DNA of 60,891 bases, from positions 1-60,891 of the forward strand of contig JBDKUO010000037.1 in assembly GCA_039679645.1 (NCBI GenBank), given 5' to 3'. The stretch is from Armatimonadota bacterium (lineage in GTDB: Bacteria; Armatimonadota; UBA5829). The notes below the pieces were generated by a model. That model saw only the letters and a list, made by a program, of their open reading frames with translations. It was not told the DNA's origin and ran no database searches. This document shows, one piece after another, positions 33,388 through 42,762 of the stretch. Within the stretch, counting starts at the first letter, position 1, and every line of letters starts with the position of its first letter. The position numbers and the translations under genes are program-made.

Positions 33388-34263
33388 TCATTTGACACCC
33401 CACACCTGCTTACTAAAGCCGCCATGCATTTTGCGTAGTGCTGTGCGACACTCGCGCGGGCTGTAGCCCCAGAACTTCTTAAAGACGCGGCTGAAGTATT
33501 GAGGCGACGGATAGCCGAGACGATCGGCAATGCCTGTGACAGTATTATGAGTGTCCTCCAGCATCCTGATCGCGGAGTGCATGAGCACATGCGTGATGTA
33601 GCCGCTGAGGGTCATTCCGGTCTTTTCGGAAAAAACATGAGAGAGGCGAGATTCACTTAGGAAGCAGGCATCCGCAACTTGCTTTAAGCTCAATCCATGA
33701 CGAGGATTGGCGTCAATATAGGCTCTTGCCTTTCCAACCACCTCGCATGTGGCTTGGCGGTCTCTGGCGCTCGGAACTATCTTGCGTCCGATAAAATAAA
33801 GGGTTCGAGTCATTAGCCCACTTACCACGTACTGCGCGCCGAAGTTGGACTGCTTCAGTTCATCAAGCATCTGAGCGAACATAGGCTGAAGGTCCCAACA
33901 ATCATGAAACTGCCTTCGGCGGTTCTTCACATATGCAAACCCAAGTTCCTCGGGGGTTATCAGCTCAATTCCGAAGTATAGAAATCCCCAATCCTCTTTT
34001 CTCCTCGGACTGAACTGGTGAATATCTCCCGGTTTTGTAACCAGCACATCACCAGGATACAGAACATATTCTTTTTGGCCTATCACCACGTCCACTTCTC
34101 CAGTCAAAAACAGGCTGAACTCGTAGTGACCGTGTGTATGCAGGCCAACCTGATCATCGGGCGAATGCAAGACGTCGCCGACATATATCGGGAACGGCTT
34201 GATATCGCGATCCGCACTGACAGACAGGAGTTCGTGGTGATAGTAATCTCGTCCCATATGCAT
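33388..34263 (-). CDS. AraC-family regulator with cupin sensor domain
   Basis: About 291 residues. The N-terminal half is a cupin with 'GLHTHGHYEFSLFLTGEVDV' and 'YPGDVLVTKPGDIHQFSP', which binds a sugar-like effector. The C-terminal half holds the two AraC helix-turn-helix motifs: 'LSLKQVADACFLSESRLSHV' and 'VTGIADRLGYPSPQYFSRVF'. The frame opens at a TTG at 34281. ATGs at 34263 and 34257 are better starts; AGAG favours the latter. It is divergent from the Gfo/Idh-isomerase operon and is the obvious local activator of that operon. Confidence 0.92.
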   Translation of the reverse strand: MHMGRDYYHHELLSVSADRDIKPFPIYVGDVLHSPDDQVGLHTHGHYEFSLFLTGEVDVVIGQKEYVLYPGDVLVTKPGDIHQFSPRRKEDWGFLYFGIELITPEELGFAYVKNRRRQFHDCWDLQPMFAQMLDELKQSNFGAQYVVSGLMTRTLYFIGRKIVPSARDRQATCEVVGKARAYIDANPRHGLSLKQVADACFLSESRLSHVFSEKTGMTLSGYITHVLMHSAIRMLEDTHNTVTGIADRLGYPSPQYFSRVFKKFWGYSPRECRTALRKMHGGFSKQVWGVK

Positions 34264-34414
34264 TCTCTGAATTAGCGGCAATTATTAGCATTATAAGACA
34301 CATTTTCATATCTGGCAACTTCACGATTTTCAGCATATTACGGCAATGCATAGGTGCAGCAGACTTAACCTCGTGTTATACTTAGGTTTTGTGATAACCT
34401 TGAGGAGGTCCTAT

Positions 34415-35275
34415 ATGGTAAAGAGAATAGGATTTTACGATTACAAGCTGGAAAATTGGCATGCCAACACTTACGTTGAAATTATGAGAGATAATCTTCC
34501 GGACAGCGGCTACGAGATTGCAGTCTGCAAAGACATGTTCCCGGAAGAGGGACGCAAATGGTCAGAAAAAACCGGCATCCCTTACGCCGAGTCATTTGAA
34601 GAGTTCGCCGAAAAGTGCGACTACATAATGGTGCTTGCTCCCAGCAATCCTGAAGTGCACCTTGAGATGGCCCAAGCGGTTCTGCCCTTGGGCAAGACAA
34701 CCTTTATTGACAAGACATTCGCACCCGACCTTGCAACGGCGCAGAAGATATTCGAACTGGCTGACAAAAACGGCGTTTCGATAATAACCACCTCCGCTCT
34801 GCGTTTCTGCGATGAGTTCAAGGCAGTGGTCGACGAAGTGGGCAAGAGCGGCATCAAGCACATGTCCATGTGGGGCGGCGGAAGCTCGTTCGAAGAATAC
34901 AGCATACACCCTGTTGAGGGGATCATCTCCACTATGGGTTCGGATGTAACTCATGTAATGCGCTGGGGAGACAAGCAGTTCAGCCAGGTAGATATGAAGT
35001 TTGCAGGCGGGCGAACTGCAACGGCGTATCTTTATGTGAACATCGAAGTGCCGTATATGGCTGTGCTCACTACCGAAAAGAAATCTCAATTTCTTAGCGT
35101 CAACTCACCGATATTTGTGACCCAGACAAAGCATATCATGGACTTCTTCGCAAAGGGCGAGCCGACCATCCCGCGCGAGGAGTCGTTGACGGTTAGAGAA
35201 ATCCTTGATATAACTAATGACCCCAAAAACCATAACAAGTGGGTACCCACCAGATTAGCGGGCAAGGAGGCTTAA
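34415..35275 (+). CDS. Gfo/Idh/MocA-family oxidoreductase (short variant)
   Basis: A 286-residue NAD(P)-dependent dehydrogenase-like protein. The N-terminal Rossmann part is atypical ('KRIGFYDYKLENWHANTYVE', no clean GxGxxA), with the family's 'CDYIMVLAPSNPEVHLEMAQ' and 'GKTTFIDKTFAPDLATA' (the EKP position is DKT). The C-terminal part carries 'MGSDVTHVMRWG'. The ATG at 34415 follows GAGGAGG. One base separates its stop from the next gene, a canonical Gfo/Idh enzyme. The two may form a pair in which this member is structural or has a shifted cofactor. Confidence 0.78.
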   Translation: MVKRIGFYDYKLENWHANTYVEIMRDNLPDSGYEIAVCKDMFPEEGRKWSEKTGIPYAESFEEFAEKCDYIMVLAPSNPEVHLEMAQAVLPLGKTTFIDKTFAPDLATAQKIFELADKNGVSIITTSALRFCDEFKAVVDEVGKSGIKHMSMWGGGSSFEEYSIHPVEGIISTMGSDVTHVMRWGDKQFSQVDMKFAGGRTATAYLYVNIEVPYMAVLTTEKKSQFLSVNSPIFVTQTKHIMDFFAKGEPTIPREESLTVREILDITNDPKNHNKWVPTRLAGKEA

Positions 35276-35276
35276 G

Positions 35277-36230
35277 ATGGCTTATAAAGCGGCAATAGTA
35301 GGTTGCGGCGGGATTGCAAAGTTTCATGCTGATGGCTATAAAGCCGCCGGCGCAGAAGTTATCGCAGTGACGGATGTCTGCGAAGAGGCGGCAACAAAAT
35401 TCGCATCCGATCTTGGAGCCACAGTATATCCGGATTTCAAAACGCTGATCGACCAGGCGAAACCTGATGTGGTAAGCATCTGCACCCCACCCGCCTTTCA
35501 TGAGCAGCCGGCGGTTTACGCTCTTAAAGCGGGCGTAAACGTCATCTGCGAAAAACCGATGGCTCACAGTGTCCAAAGCGCTCGCGCCATCAAAAAGGCA
35601 GCCGATGAGAGCAAGGCGCTCTTTATGCCTGCGTTCAGGCACAGATTCGTTCCGGCTAACATCAAGCTCAAAGAGATGATTGCCGAAGACAAGATCGGCG
35701 ATGTGGTGGTCTTCAATAACGCCTTCGGCGGGCCGATGTTCGAGATGGAGAGTAAATGGTTCACCCAGAAGAGTATCGCTGGAGGCGGATGTCTGCTGGA
35801 TACAAGCAGCCATTCGGTCGATCTGTTCAGGTTCATCGTGGGAGAGATAAAGAACCAGAACGGGGCTATCTCACGACACTTCAAGAGCACGGATGTCGAG
35901 GATGCAGGCATGATCTGCGTCTCGACAGAAAACGGCGCTATGGGTAACATACAGAGCGGTTTCGTGCTGGGTGACTGGGTCGCGTATATCGACATTTCCG
36001 GGACCAAGGGCCGCATGACCTTCGACTACAACGCCGGACCTAACGTAAAGTACAAGCCCACAGGCGAGAGCGAGTGGACGACTATCGAGCTGCCCTCCTC
36101 AAACGGGTTCAATGAGGAGATCGATCATTTCCTGGGCGCTATGAGCGGCAAGCATCCGCTTGCGATCACGGCTAATGACGGCCTGCGATGCGCGGAAGTG
36201 ATCTTCTCGGTATACGAGCAGAACTCTTAG
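35277..36230 (+). CDS. Gfo/Idh/MocA-family NAD(P)-dependent sugar oxidoreductase
   Basis: A 317-residue dehydrogenase. The Rossmann motif is 'KAAIVGCGGIAKFHADGYKA', followed by 'VSICTPPAFHEQPAVYAL' and the catalytic-site 'NVICEKPMAHSV'. 'GGCLLDTSSHSVDLFRFIVG' supplies the conserved Asp and His. It oxidises or reduces a sugar or cyclitol hydroxyl; the exact substrate is unknown. It sits one base after the preceding Gfo/Idh gene, with AAGGAGG upstream, and is followed by a hairpin and a TIM-barrel isomerase. Confidence 0.93.
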   Translation: MAYKAAIVGCGGIAKFHADGYKAAGAEVIAVTDVCEEAATKFASDLGATVYPDFKTLIDQAKPDVVSICTPPAFHEQPAVYALKAGVNVICEKPMAHSVQSARAIKKAADESKALFMPAFRHRFVPANIKLKEMIAEDKIGDVVVFNNAFGGPMFEMESKWFTQKSIAGGGCLLDTSSHSVDLFRFIVGEIKNQNGAISRHFKSTDVEDAGMICVSTENGAMGNIQSGFVLGDWVAYIDISGTKGRMTFDYNAGPNVKYKPTGESEWTTIELPSSNGFNEEIDHFLGAMSGKHPLAITANDGLRCAEVIFSVYEQNS

Positions 36231-36251
36231 CACAAACGCCAGTTAGAAAAT

Positions 36252-36276
36252 CCCTCCAGGTATCTTACCTGGAGGG
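36252..36276 (+). other. Intercistronic hairpin in the sugar operon
   Basis: CCCTCCAGGTA (36252-36262) and TACCTGGAGGG (36266-36276) form a perfect 11-pair stem with a TCT loop, between the Gfo/Idh stop and the isomerase start. No T-run follows. It may protect the upstream message or set the expression ratio of the two genes. Confidence 0.6.
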
Positions 36277-36298
36277 GATCGTTCCAGAGGGGGGCAAA

Positions 36299-37072
36299 AT
36301 GAAAATCGGAGCTTTCCTGAGTTCTTTTGGGCTGGGACTAAAAGACTCACTTGCGAAATGCAAAGAACTGGGGCTGGACGGAGTTCAGCTTTCCGATGTG
36401 CGGGGTGAGCTATGCATAGAGGAACTCACTGAAAGCAGCGCAGCAGAGTATAGGAAGCTGGTCGAATCATACGGGCTGCAGATAAGCTCAGTCTGCGGAG
36501 ACCTCGGCGGACATGAGTTCACAGATGAAAGTGATGTCGAGCAGCGGATAACTCGGACAAAGCACATCATGGATATCACAAGGGCTCTTGGCTGCACAAT
36601 CGTGCAGACACATATCGGCAAGATACCGGACGACCCGGGCTCGTCAGAATGGCGTGTAATGCGATATGCGCTCGATATACTTGGCGAATACGGCGACAAG
36701 ATCGGCGTCTGCCTGGCAACCGAGACCGGGCCTGAAGAACCGGCTCTTATGAAACAGTTCCTCGACACCATTAAACACAATTCCATCAAAGTAAACTACG
36801 ATCCCGCAAACCTGGTAATGAGCGGTTTCGATCAGATCGGCGGTGTAGGCATTCTGGCAGATTATATAGTGCATACCCATGCCAAGGATGGGATCATCAA
36901 AAACGGCAGTCCTCTTGAGGTTCCTCTTGGAGAAGGCTCGGTCAATTTCCCAGTCTATCTCAAAGCCCTGAAAGATATTGGTTATGACGGATTCTTTGTG
37001 ATCGAAAGAGAAGTCGGCGAAAACCCGGTTGACGACATAGCCATGGCTGTGCGCTTTCTCAGAAGCCTATAA
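36299..37072 (+). CDS. Sugar phosphate isomerase/epimerase, TIM-barrel (AP endonuclease 2-like)
   Basis: A 257-residue TIM-barrel protein of the xylose isomerase-like superfamily. Metal-ligand residues are seen in 'TIVQTHIGKI', 'CLATETGPEEP', 'KVNYDPANLVMSG', 'DYIVHTHAKDGI' and 'FFVIEREVGENP'. The ATG at 36299 follows GAGGGGGG. It would isomerise or epimerise a keto sugar, or act as a 2-keto-inositol-type dehydratase, in the pathway with the two Gfo/Idh enzymes. A terminator follows. Confidence 0.87.
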   Translation: MKIGAFLSSFGLGLKDSLAKCKELGLDGVQLSDVRGELCIEELTESSAAEYRKLVESYGLQISSVCGDLGGHEFTDESDVEQRITRTKHIMDITRALGCTIVQTHIGKIPDDPGSSEWRVMRYALDILGEYGDKIGVCLATETGPEEPALMKQFLDTIKHNSIKVNYDPANLVMSGFDQIGGVGILADYIVHTHAKDGIIKNGSPLEVPLGEGSVNFPVYLKALKDIGYDGFFVIEREVGENPVDDIAMAVRFLRSL

Positions 37073-37076
37073 AAAT

Positions 37077-37101
37077 AGCCCGGCGCTGTGTGTGCCGGGC
37101 T
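37077..37101. terminator. Bidirectional terminator
   Basis: AGCCCGGC (37077-37084) pairs with GCCGGGCT (37094-37101). The stem is flanked by A-rich sequence on the left and TATTTGT on the right, between the stops of the isomerase and MFS genes. Confidence 0.75.
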
Positions 37102-37110
37102 TATTTGTGT

Positions 37111-38592
37111 CTATTCAGCATTTTCAGAGGCAAGCGCAGAGCCCGCATCCTCTTCGATGTGAGAGTGCATCTTCCTGAATGATAGCTCGTCTTCCTCAAA
37201 CCTGGGCGGCAGGAAGTTGTCATCCCCTCCGAACTTCAGCCAGAGTTTATAGAGCTTTACCCTGAAAAATAGCGCCAGGCCGCCGAATACCAGTATCCAG
37301 AAAAAGAACAGCCGATAATAATAATCGCCGCCAATGTGCAAGTGATGCATGAAGAAGTACTTCAGCCAGTCCATATAGCTTCCGCATAAAACTCCGGCAA
37401 CCATCATCATAGCTGAGCGGACAACAGCATTGGCGCTGGAAAACTGGCCGTATCTGGTGTGTGGAAGCAGCCTCATAAACAAAGGCAGCTCTGATGCATA
37501 CAAAACCGCATTTACCGGCAGAGTAATAGCTGTGGTTATAATGGTCAGTATTAAAACCATGTGGTGGCCCATGTGCAGCAAAAAGATAGCGTTCAACGGA
37601 ACAAATATCAGAGTCCAGGTCATAGCCGTAATACCGACCCGTATCGGGTGGTTTTTGTCGGCATAATAGCCTGCCGGGATCAACAGCACAGTCGTGACCA
37701 CACCGGCCACACCGCCAATGATCCCCATCTCCTTCATGGTCAGCCCGATATCGAGGTTCCGGAATACTACAAAGGTATTTACTGCAAGCGATACCATCCA
37801 GAACGAACCCGACAGATAGAAATACCAGTAGAACTTGTGGCAGTAAGACTCCTTAAAGAAAGTTTTGATCCCAGCAAATGTAGAGTTTCTGCTCTTTTCC
37901 ATCTCGGGAGGAGGAGGGTAATCACCCTCTTTGACTTTCATGCACATCATCATAAAGCCGATAATATAAATGATGCCGAACCAGATAAATATCTCTGATG
38001 AGTAATTCCTGGCATACTGAAAGACAAAGAAACTAAATAAAGAGCCTGCAATTGCTCCAACTGCTCTGAAGAATGCCATAAACCTGCCAAGATGCTTTTC
38101 GGGAACCACATCATTGAACAGATAGTAGTATACCGAGCCGACTATCATATTGAAAAACTGATAGCCCGCCACCAAAACAGCTAACAGGCCTATAGTAAGC
38201 GCCGCTTCTGAAGAAACACTGTGATGGAAGTAGTGAGTAAAGAAGTAATTGCCGATTGGCCTGGCGAAACCGGTCAATATCAGGAATAAGCCCACGAACG
38301 GTGTAGCAAAAGCCAGGTATGGAATTCGCCTGCCCCGTTTGCTGCGGTATCTGTCACTCATAAAACTTACCACAGGACATACGGTAAGATTGAACGCGTT
38401 TGCGATAGTGCTGATGTAGGTAGAAATGATCAGATTGGAAGCGCCGAGGCTTTTAAGCATAAACGGCAGAACCGCCGGCTCTACCGTCTCCATCAAAGTA
38501 AAACAGAAGTCACCCCACAACAGCCAAATAAAAACCATTACAAGGCCGCGCTTTGTGTATTCCAGCGTGCCTACTCGTAAATCGTTAGACAT
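37111..38592 (-). CDS. MFS transporter, probably sugar-specific
   Basis: A 493-residue membrane protein with about twelve hydrophobic segments. The loop 2-3 motif 'SFMSDRYRSKRGRRIPYL' is the major-facilitator signature in the form seen in GPH/SUC-type sugar carriers. Notable features are the aromatic and His-rich loops ('FFTHYFHHS') and a charged C-terminal tail. I choose the ATG at 38592 rather than 38613, because AAGAAGACGGAG precedes it. Convergent with the isomerase gene, it is likely the uptake system for the substrate of the Gfo/Idh pathway. Confidence 0.85.
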   Translation of the reverse strand: MSNDLRVGTLEYTKRGLVMVFIWLLWGDFCFTLMETVEPAVLPFMLKSLGASNLIISTYISTIANAFNLTVCPVVSFMSDRYRSKRGRRIPYLAFATPFVGLFLILTGFARPIGNYFFTHYFHHSVSSEAALTIGLLAVLVAGYQFFNMIVGSVYYYLFNDVVPEKHLGRFMAFFRAVGAIAGSLFSFFVFQYARNYSSEIFIWFGIIYIIGFMMMCMKVKEGDYPPPPEMEKSRNSTFAGIKTFFKESYCHKFYWYFYLSGSFWMVSLAVNTFVVFRNLDIGLTMKEMGIIGGVAGVVTTVLLIPAGYYADKNHPIRVGITAMTWTLIFVPLNAIFLLHMGHHMVLILTIITTAITLPVNAVLYASELPLFMRLLPHTRYGQFSSANAVVRSAMMMVAGVLCGSYMDWLKYFFMHHLHIGGDYYYRLFFFWILVFGGLALFFRVKLYKLWLKFGGDDNFLPPRFEEDELSFRKMHSHIEEDAGSALASENAE

Positions 38593-38669
38593 ACTCCGTC
38601 TTCTTTCAGTCATGTTCAGGGTAAATTATACTGTAAAAGCTCAGAGTTGACAGGTACGACTCTCCGGCG

Positions 38670-38729
38670 GCTTCGGCAGCGGTGTCTGTCAATACCATAA
38701 CGTTGAAATAAACGAATTGCTGCCGAAGC
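38670..38729. other. Inverted repeat in the MFS/DUF4091 intergenic region
   Basis: GCTTCGGCAGC (38670-38680) and GCTGCCGAAGC (38719-38729) are perfect 11-base arms 38 bases apart. On the plus strand they are followed by AACTTGGCTTTTTT. The gap 38593-38997 otherwise holds AT-rich sequence. The DUF4091 gene's Shine-Dalgarno site is AAAGGTG at 38984-38990. The arms could be an operator or a weak terminator. Confidence 0.45.
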
Positions 38730-38997
38730 AACTTGGCTTTTTTCTCATGATTTCTGAGCTATTACTCATACTCTGTGCTCAAATTATATCAAAATCAAGC
38801 TGAAGATAATAGTAATACACATAATGCGGATTAAATTGAGCGTAAATAGCGTCCTCTTTTCAGTCGGCGCACGGGGACTAAAGCAGTAAATTAATCCGCA
38901 CAACCCATTGTAATAGTTAAATCAGGATGATTTACAGGCAAACATGGAGAAGAGTAATAGTAAAATGGAAGTAATTTCACATCAAAGGTGATAAGTG

Positions 38998-41370
38998 ATG
39001 CGCAAGATATTATTTCCGGTAGTAATGCTGCTTACAATTGCAGCCCAGATAGCCTATGCAAGCGCCAACTTCCAAGTATGGGTATCCGATCCGCTCGTCA
39101 ATATTATGCAAAACACCGCACAGCCATCGAGCACGCCGACCCAAATACACGTGGTTGCCGCGCGAAACGAGTATGAAAGCGCACAGATTGTCGTTACGCC
39201 AACGGCCAATATAACCACACTCACCGCAAGCGTAGGCACGATATCGGGCCCGGCAAGCCCAAAACCGGCGGTATCGCTCAACTTCGTGGGGTATGTACCC
39301 GTCGAGCACGGCACGCCGTATACACCGTCGGAGAACCTTGTAGCCACAGCTCCAGCCAATTTTCCGGATCCGCTGCTGGAGTCGACATCCGTTTCAGTAA
39401 CAGCGCCCAACAACCAGCCGATATGGCTTACGATACATGTCCCCCTTAATACAAAACCCGGGACCTACACGGGAACCGTGACAATAACCGGCGACGGCGC
39501 GTCGATATCGGTTCCACTGGTCATAGATGTGGCCTCAGCAATATTGCCCAGCACACGCACGTTCAAATGCACCAACTGGCTCAGCTATGACCCTATAGCG
39601 GATTACTACAACACTTCTCTATGGACCACGAAATATTGGAACCTGGTGTCATCCTACGCTCAGTGTATGGCAAGCCACCGAATGAATGTGCATCTTACGC
39701 GGTTAAATAAACTCATTGTGGGTCATCAAGACGACAATGGAAACCTGACATTCTCGGAAAAAGACTTCGAGCGGTTCGATAAATGGGTCCAGACGTTTAT
39801 TGACGCGGGCGCGCTCGACATCATCGAGGGCGGACACCTCTCCGGCAGAAAATCCTGGGAGGGCACGGATTATTATGTGTGGTATCCCGATATATACGAC
39901 ACCGGCGGCAATAACGTCAGGCCGTATAACGTAATAGCAACATCAGATCAGGCCAGAGCATTCTACTCTGTATATCTGCCCGCGCTTCAGCAGCACCTTA
40001 TCGATAAGGGCTGGATCGACATGTATATCCAGCACGTTGGCGATGAACCGCTTTCGCAGAGCGCGGCAAGCTATAGAAACGTGGCGGCAATAGTGCATCA
40101 ATACGCCCCACGCCTCAAGATTGTCGATGCGGTTATGACCACCAACCTCGTGGGCGCAATCAACATATGGGTCCCGCAGCCTCAGGATTATGCCGCCAAT
40201 TCGACCTTCTATGAGCAGAGAAAAACTGCCGGCGATGAGGTCTGGATATACACCTGTCTGACACCCAAAGGTCTGTATATGAACAGGTTCGTCGATTTCC
40301 CTCTGATCGATACGCGGCTGCTGCACTGGGCTAACTATAAGTATAAGATTCCCGGTTATCTGCACTGGGGCTTCAACGCCTGGCATGGGGACCCTTTTAC
40401 CAAGATCGAGGCCAACTACGGCTCCACCACCACTGCATTCAGCCCTCCCGGTGATTCGCATATAGTCTATAAGGGCGCAAACGGCCCGATGAGTTCCATC
40501 AGGCTCGAAGCCTTGCGAGATGGGATCGAAGACTATGAGCTATTAAAGCTCCTCGAGAAGTCGAACCCGACCAGGGCACGGTTGATATGTGACTCGGTGG
40601 TGACTTCATGGACAAGCTACACGCGCGACCCGGCGACTTTCCGCGCGGCGAGGGCGCAGCTTCTAACCTCACTGACAGAAAATGCGGTCAACGTCGCTCA
40701 AGCCAAATCAGCGCCTGCCGGGAGCCGGGTGTTTATGACTAACGCGATAGTTACAGGCGACCTCCGTCCGCCCTCGGGCAAACTCAATATGTTCTATGTC
40801 CAAAAGGATGACCGCACGGCAGGAATCGGAGTGCTGGCGTCGGGCAATGCCGCATACTCTATAGGGCAATGCACGGACATATACGGCAAGACAAGCCTGC
40901 TGGATGGTTCCGAACTTGTGCTTGAGCCTGACGTAATTTCGGCCTACACGGGGGATACTGGCAATGCGACCAAGCCTTTGGGTATGAACAACAGCGCATC
41001 CGGAGGCTCGGTTTTCGGCGATCAACCCGCTGTCTATGACGACACATCCGTGCCATCCCCTATAAGCTCATTAGGCGCATCATCCATAGGCAAGCTGATT
41101 AGAACATGGGGAATGGTTACAGGCTCCGGCGAGACGCCCCTGGGCACGGTGTTCTGGATAAACGACGGCTCCAACCTCAAGGATGGCTTCACAACCTCTC
41201 AGAACAGCGCATCCTCAGGGCTTGCAGTGCTGATGCCTCCGGGCCTGCTTTATACTCCATCCGGTTTTGTGAAGGTGACCGGCATACTCCGTGCGATCCC
41301 CAACCCTTCAGGTATGCCTGTAAGGCTCCTGGTCCCACGCAACAACAGCAGCGATATCAGCGAGCAGTAA
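38998..41370 (+). CDS. Secreted DUF4091 glycoside-hydrolase-like protein with OB-like C-terminal domain
   Basis: A 790-residue exported protein. The ATG at 38998 lies seven bases after AAAGGTG, and residues 1-22 are a signal peptide. Residues 25-175 form a beta-sandwich ('HVVAARNEYESAQIVVTPTA', 'PIWLTIHVPLNTKPGTYTGT'). A TIM-barrel-like part follows, with the DUF4091 end 'LHWGFNAWHG' and 'SIRLEALRDGIEDYELLKLL' (about residues 455-530). The last 220 residues ('LGMNNSASGGS', 'GKLIRTWGMVTGSGE', 'FVKVTGILRAI') repeat the OB-like module of the protein at 15539. It is probably a polysaccharide-acting enzyme supplying the sugar locus; the activity is not established. Confidence 0.8.
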   Translation: MRKILFPVVMLLTIAAQIAYASANFQVWVSDPLVNIMQNTAQPSSTPTQIHVVAARNEYESAQIVVTPTANITTLTASVGTISGPASPKPAVSLNFVGYVPVEHGTPYTPSENLVATAPANFPDPLLESTSVSVTAPNNQPIWLTIHVPLNTKPGTYTGTVTITGDGASISVPLVIDVASAILPSTRTFKCTNWLSYDPIADYYNTSLWTTKYWNLVSSYAQCMASHRMNVHLTRLNKLIVGHQDDNGNLTFSEKDFERFDKWVQTFIDAGALDIIEGGHLSGRKSWEGTDYYVWYPDIYDTGGNNVRPYNVIATSDQARAFYSVYLPALQQHLIDKGWIDMYIQHVGDEPLSQSAASYRNVAAIVHQYAPRLKIVDAVMTTNLVGAINIWVPQPQDYAANSTFYEQRKTAGDEVWIYTCLTPKGLYMNRFVDFPLIDTRLLHWANYKYKIPGYLHWGFNAWHGDPFTKIEANYGSTTTAFSPPGDSHIVYKGANGPMSSIRLEALRDGIEDYELLKLLEKSNPTRARLICDSVVTSWTSYTRDPATFRAARAQLLTSLTENAVNVAQAKSAPAGSRVFMTNAIVTGDLRPPSGKLNMFYVQKDDRTAGIGVLASGNAAYSIGQCTDIYGKTSLLDGSELVLEPDVISAYTGDTGNATKPLGMNNSASGGSVFGDQPAVYDDTSVPSPISSLGASSIGKLIRTWGMVTGSGETPLGTVFWINDGSNLKDGFTTSQNSASSGLAVLMPPGLLYTPSGFVKVTGILRAIPNPSGMPVRLLVPRNNSSDISEQ

Positions 41371-41503
41371 TTGGCCAAGCGTATTGTTGCTTCGTGCAGC
41401 AGCCAATCCAAGACCATCAATAGTGTCCTGTTGTTGTGGATAATCTAGGTGGGATAATTCTTCTTGCGCAATTCGGACAAACCTTTAGGGATAACACACA
41501 TTG

Positions 41504-41554
41504 TACAAAACAAAGCAGAGGGGACATAGTCCATCAGGACATATTCCCTCTGCT
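41504..41554 (-). terminator. Terminator of the CarD-like gene
   Basis: On the minus strand, AGCAGAGGG (from 41554) pairs with CCCTCTGCT (to 41515), with extra GTCC/GGAC pairs inside. TTTGTTTTGT follows. It lies directly after the CarD-like stop. Confidence 0.6.
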
Positions 41555-41560
41555 AAAAAC

Positions 41561-42016
41561 CTAAGCTGTTGTTCTATTGACTAATGCAGTAATGCTTTCT
41601 TCGGACATACCAAGTACAGCAGACAGCTCTTCGCCAAGTAACTTTTTGGCATGTTTCAGCTGACGCTGCATACTTGTCCTTGGATAACGTTGTTTAGGTT
41701 GGATCACACCATATCGGATAGCACGTGCGAGATCAATCGGATCACTCCATCTTATTGTTTGCTCTTCAGCACAAAGATCGGTATCATCGGCTTCGCCGGA
41801 GAGGATACTTATTGCTTGTTTGAGTGTTTCAGTGGTGGCCAGCGGCCGCACTCCGAGTTCATCTGCCGCCTCTACTGCCACTAGTATTGTTGAGGAAATG
41901 GATGGTTTAGGAATAACGTAATAATCTCGAGTTTTGCCATCTTCCAGGCGTCCCTCAATTGATTCTATGGTCCCAATACCATATCTTGGATGTAATACTG
42001 CGTCACCGATTTCCAT
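41561..42016 (-). CDS. CarD/TRCF-RID-domain transcription regulator
   Basis: A 151-residue protein. The N-terminal 60 residues ('MEIGDAVLHPRYGIGTIESI', 'TRDYYVIPKP') form the RNA polymerase-interacting Tudor-like domain shared by CarD and Mfd. The C-terminal half is helical ('SMQRQLKHAKKLLGEELSAV'), as in CarD. Such proteins stabilise open promoter complexes. It stands alone. The gap 42017-42872 upstream holds AT-rich sequence, two tandem hairpins, a heptamer array and a further hairpin, but no convincing gene. Confidence 0.88.
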   Translation of the reverse strand: MEIGDAVLHPRYGIGTIESIEGRLEDGKTRDYYVIPKPSISSTILVAVEAADELGVRPLATTETLKQAISILSGEADDTDLCAEEQTIRWSDPIDLARAIRYGVIQPKQRYPRTSMQRQLKHAKKLLGEELSAVLGMSEESITALVNRTTA

Positions 42017-42473
42017 GCTGGAAACCGCCCCCTTTCGAGACTCTCTGCCAATATACGGAATGTCTAATATGCAGAAGAGATAAATACAAATCGCCTGAGT
42101 TTGCGCTAACTACAGGCCATTGCCAAAGCTGAGGTCTAGACCATAGAATATTATTCTAGTTGTTTATTCTATATATGTCAAGTTGTAGACAGGCTGGATG
42201 CATGTATACCTATATTGTGGCATATGTTTTCATTATACAGATTTGGTCACATACCAAACAATACATTGGTGACTGCTGGAGGTATTTATGGGCTATGTTT
42301 TGATTTAATGGTGAGATTGCGGGCATATGGTCCAGCTCTACCGGCAGGCAAGTTATGTAATAAAAAAGAGGATTATTAATTTTACTAGCGCAGCACATCC
42401 CAATTTACACCAGCCCCGCTGCCGAATCCGCCGAACCGCGATACTGTCGTGTTTGGCAATGAAAGCTGGAAAT

Positions 42474-42517
42474 GGGACTCAAGTCCCTGACACACAGATC
42501 CGGGATTCAAATCCCGG
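42474..42517. other. Two tandem hairpins with identical TCAA loops
   Basis: GGGAC-TCAA-GTCCC (42474-42487) and CCGGGAT-TCAA-ATCCCGG (42500-42517) are perfect stems 12 bases apart with the same tetraloop, followed by ACCA. The second superficially resembles a tRNA T arm, but the stem and loop lengths are wrong. It could be a structured RNA or a decayed tRNA-derived insertion site. Confidence 0.4.
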
Positions 42518-42540
42518 ACCATCAGCTAGCCCAAGTCCAG

Positions 42541-42568
42541 CACCCGACACCTGACACCCATCACCCAT
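42541..42568. repeat. Heptamer tandem repeat array (CACCYRW)
   Basis: Four consecutive 7-base units: CACCCGA, CACCTGA, CACCCAT, CACCCAT. Intergenic, between the CarD-like gene and the export operon. Confidence 0.8.
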
Positions 42569-42682
42569 TCACAACCCGTGAACAACATTTAACTAAAATA
42601 CCATGGTCTGTTAACCACATTTTGGTCGAGTTGTCGTCTTATAATCATGAGAGAACAATCTCAGCGCCATATGCTTCGCGGA

Positions 42683-42723
42683 CGTATGTCCCGAAGCCCC
42701 GTGCAGCCGCTTCGGAGCATACG
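42683..42723. other. Imperfect hairpin
   Basis: CGTATGTCCCGAAGC (42683-42697) and GCTTCGGAGCATACG (42709-42723) pair at 13 of 15 positions around an 11-base loop. Intergenic; no T-run. Purpose unknown. Confidence 0.4.
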
Positions 42724-42762
42724 CTCTCAAAGCATCTTTGCAGGAGGAAGGAATTACAGATA

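Noticed and set aside
42438-42521. Possible tRNA gene
   Set aside because: The segment has a T-arm-like hairpin and ACCA, but the T stem is shifted by one base, the anticodon stem does not form with a seven-base loop, and there is no matching acceptor stem.
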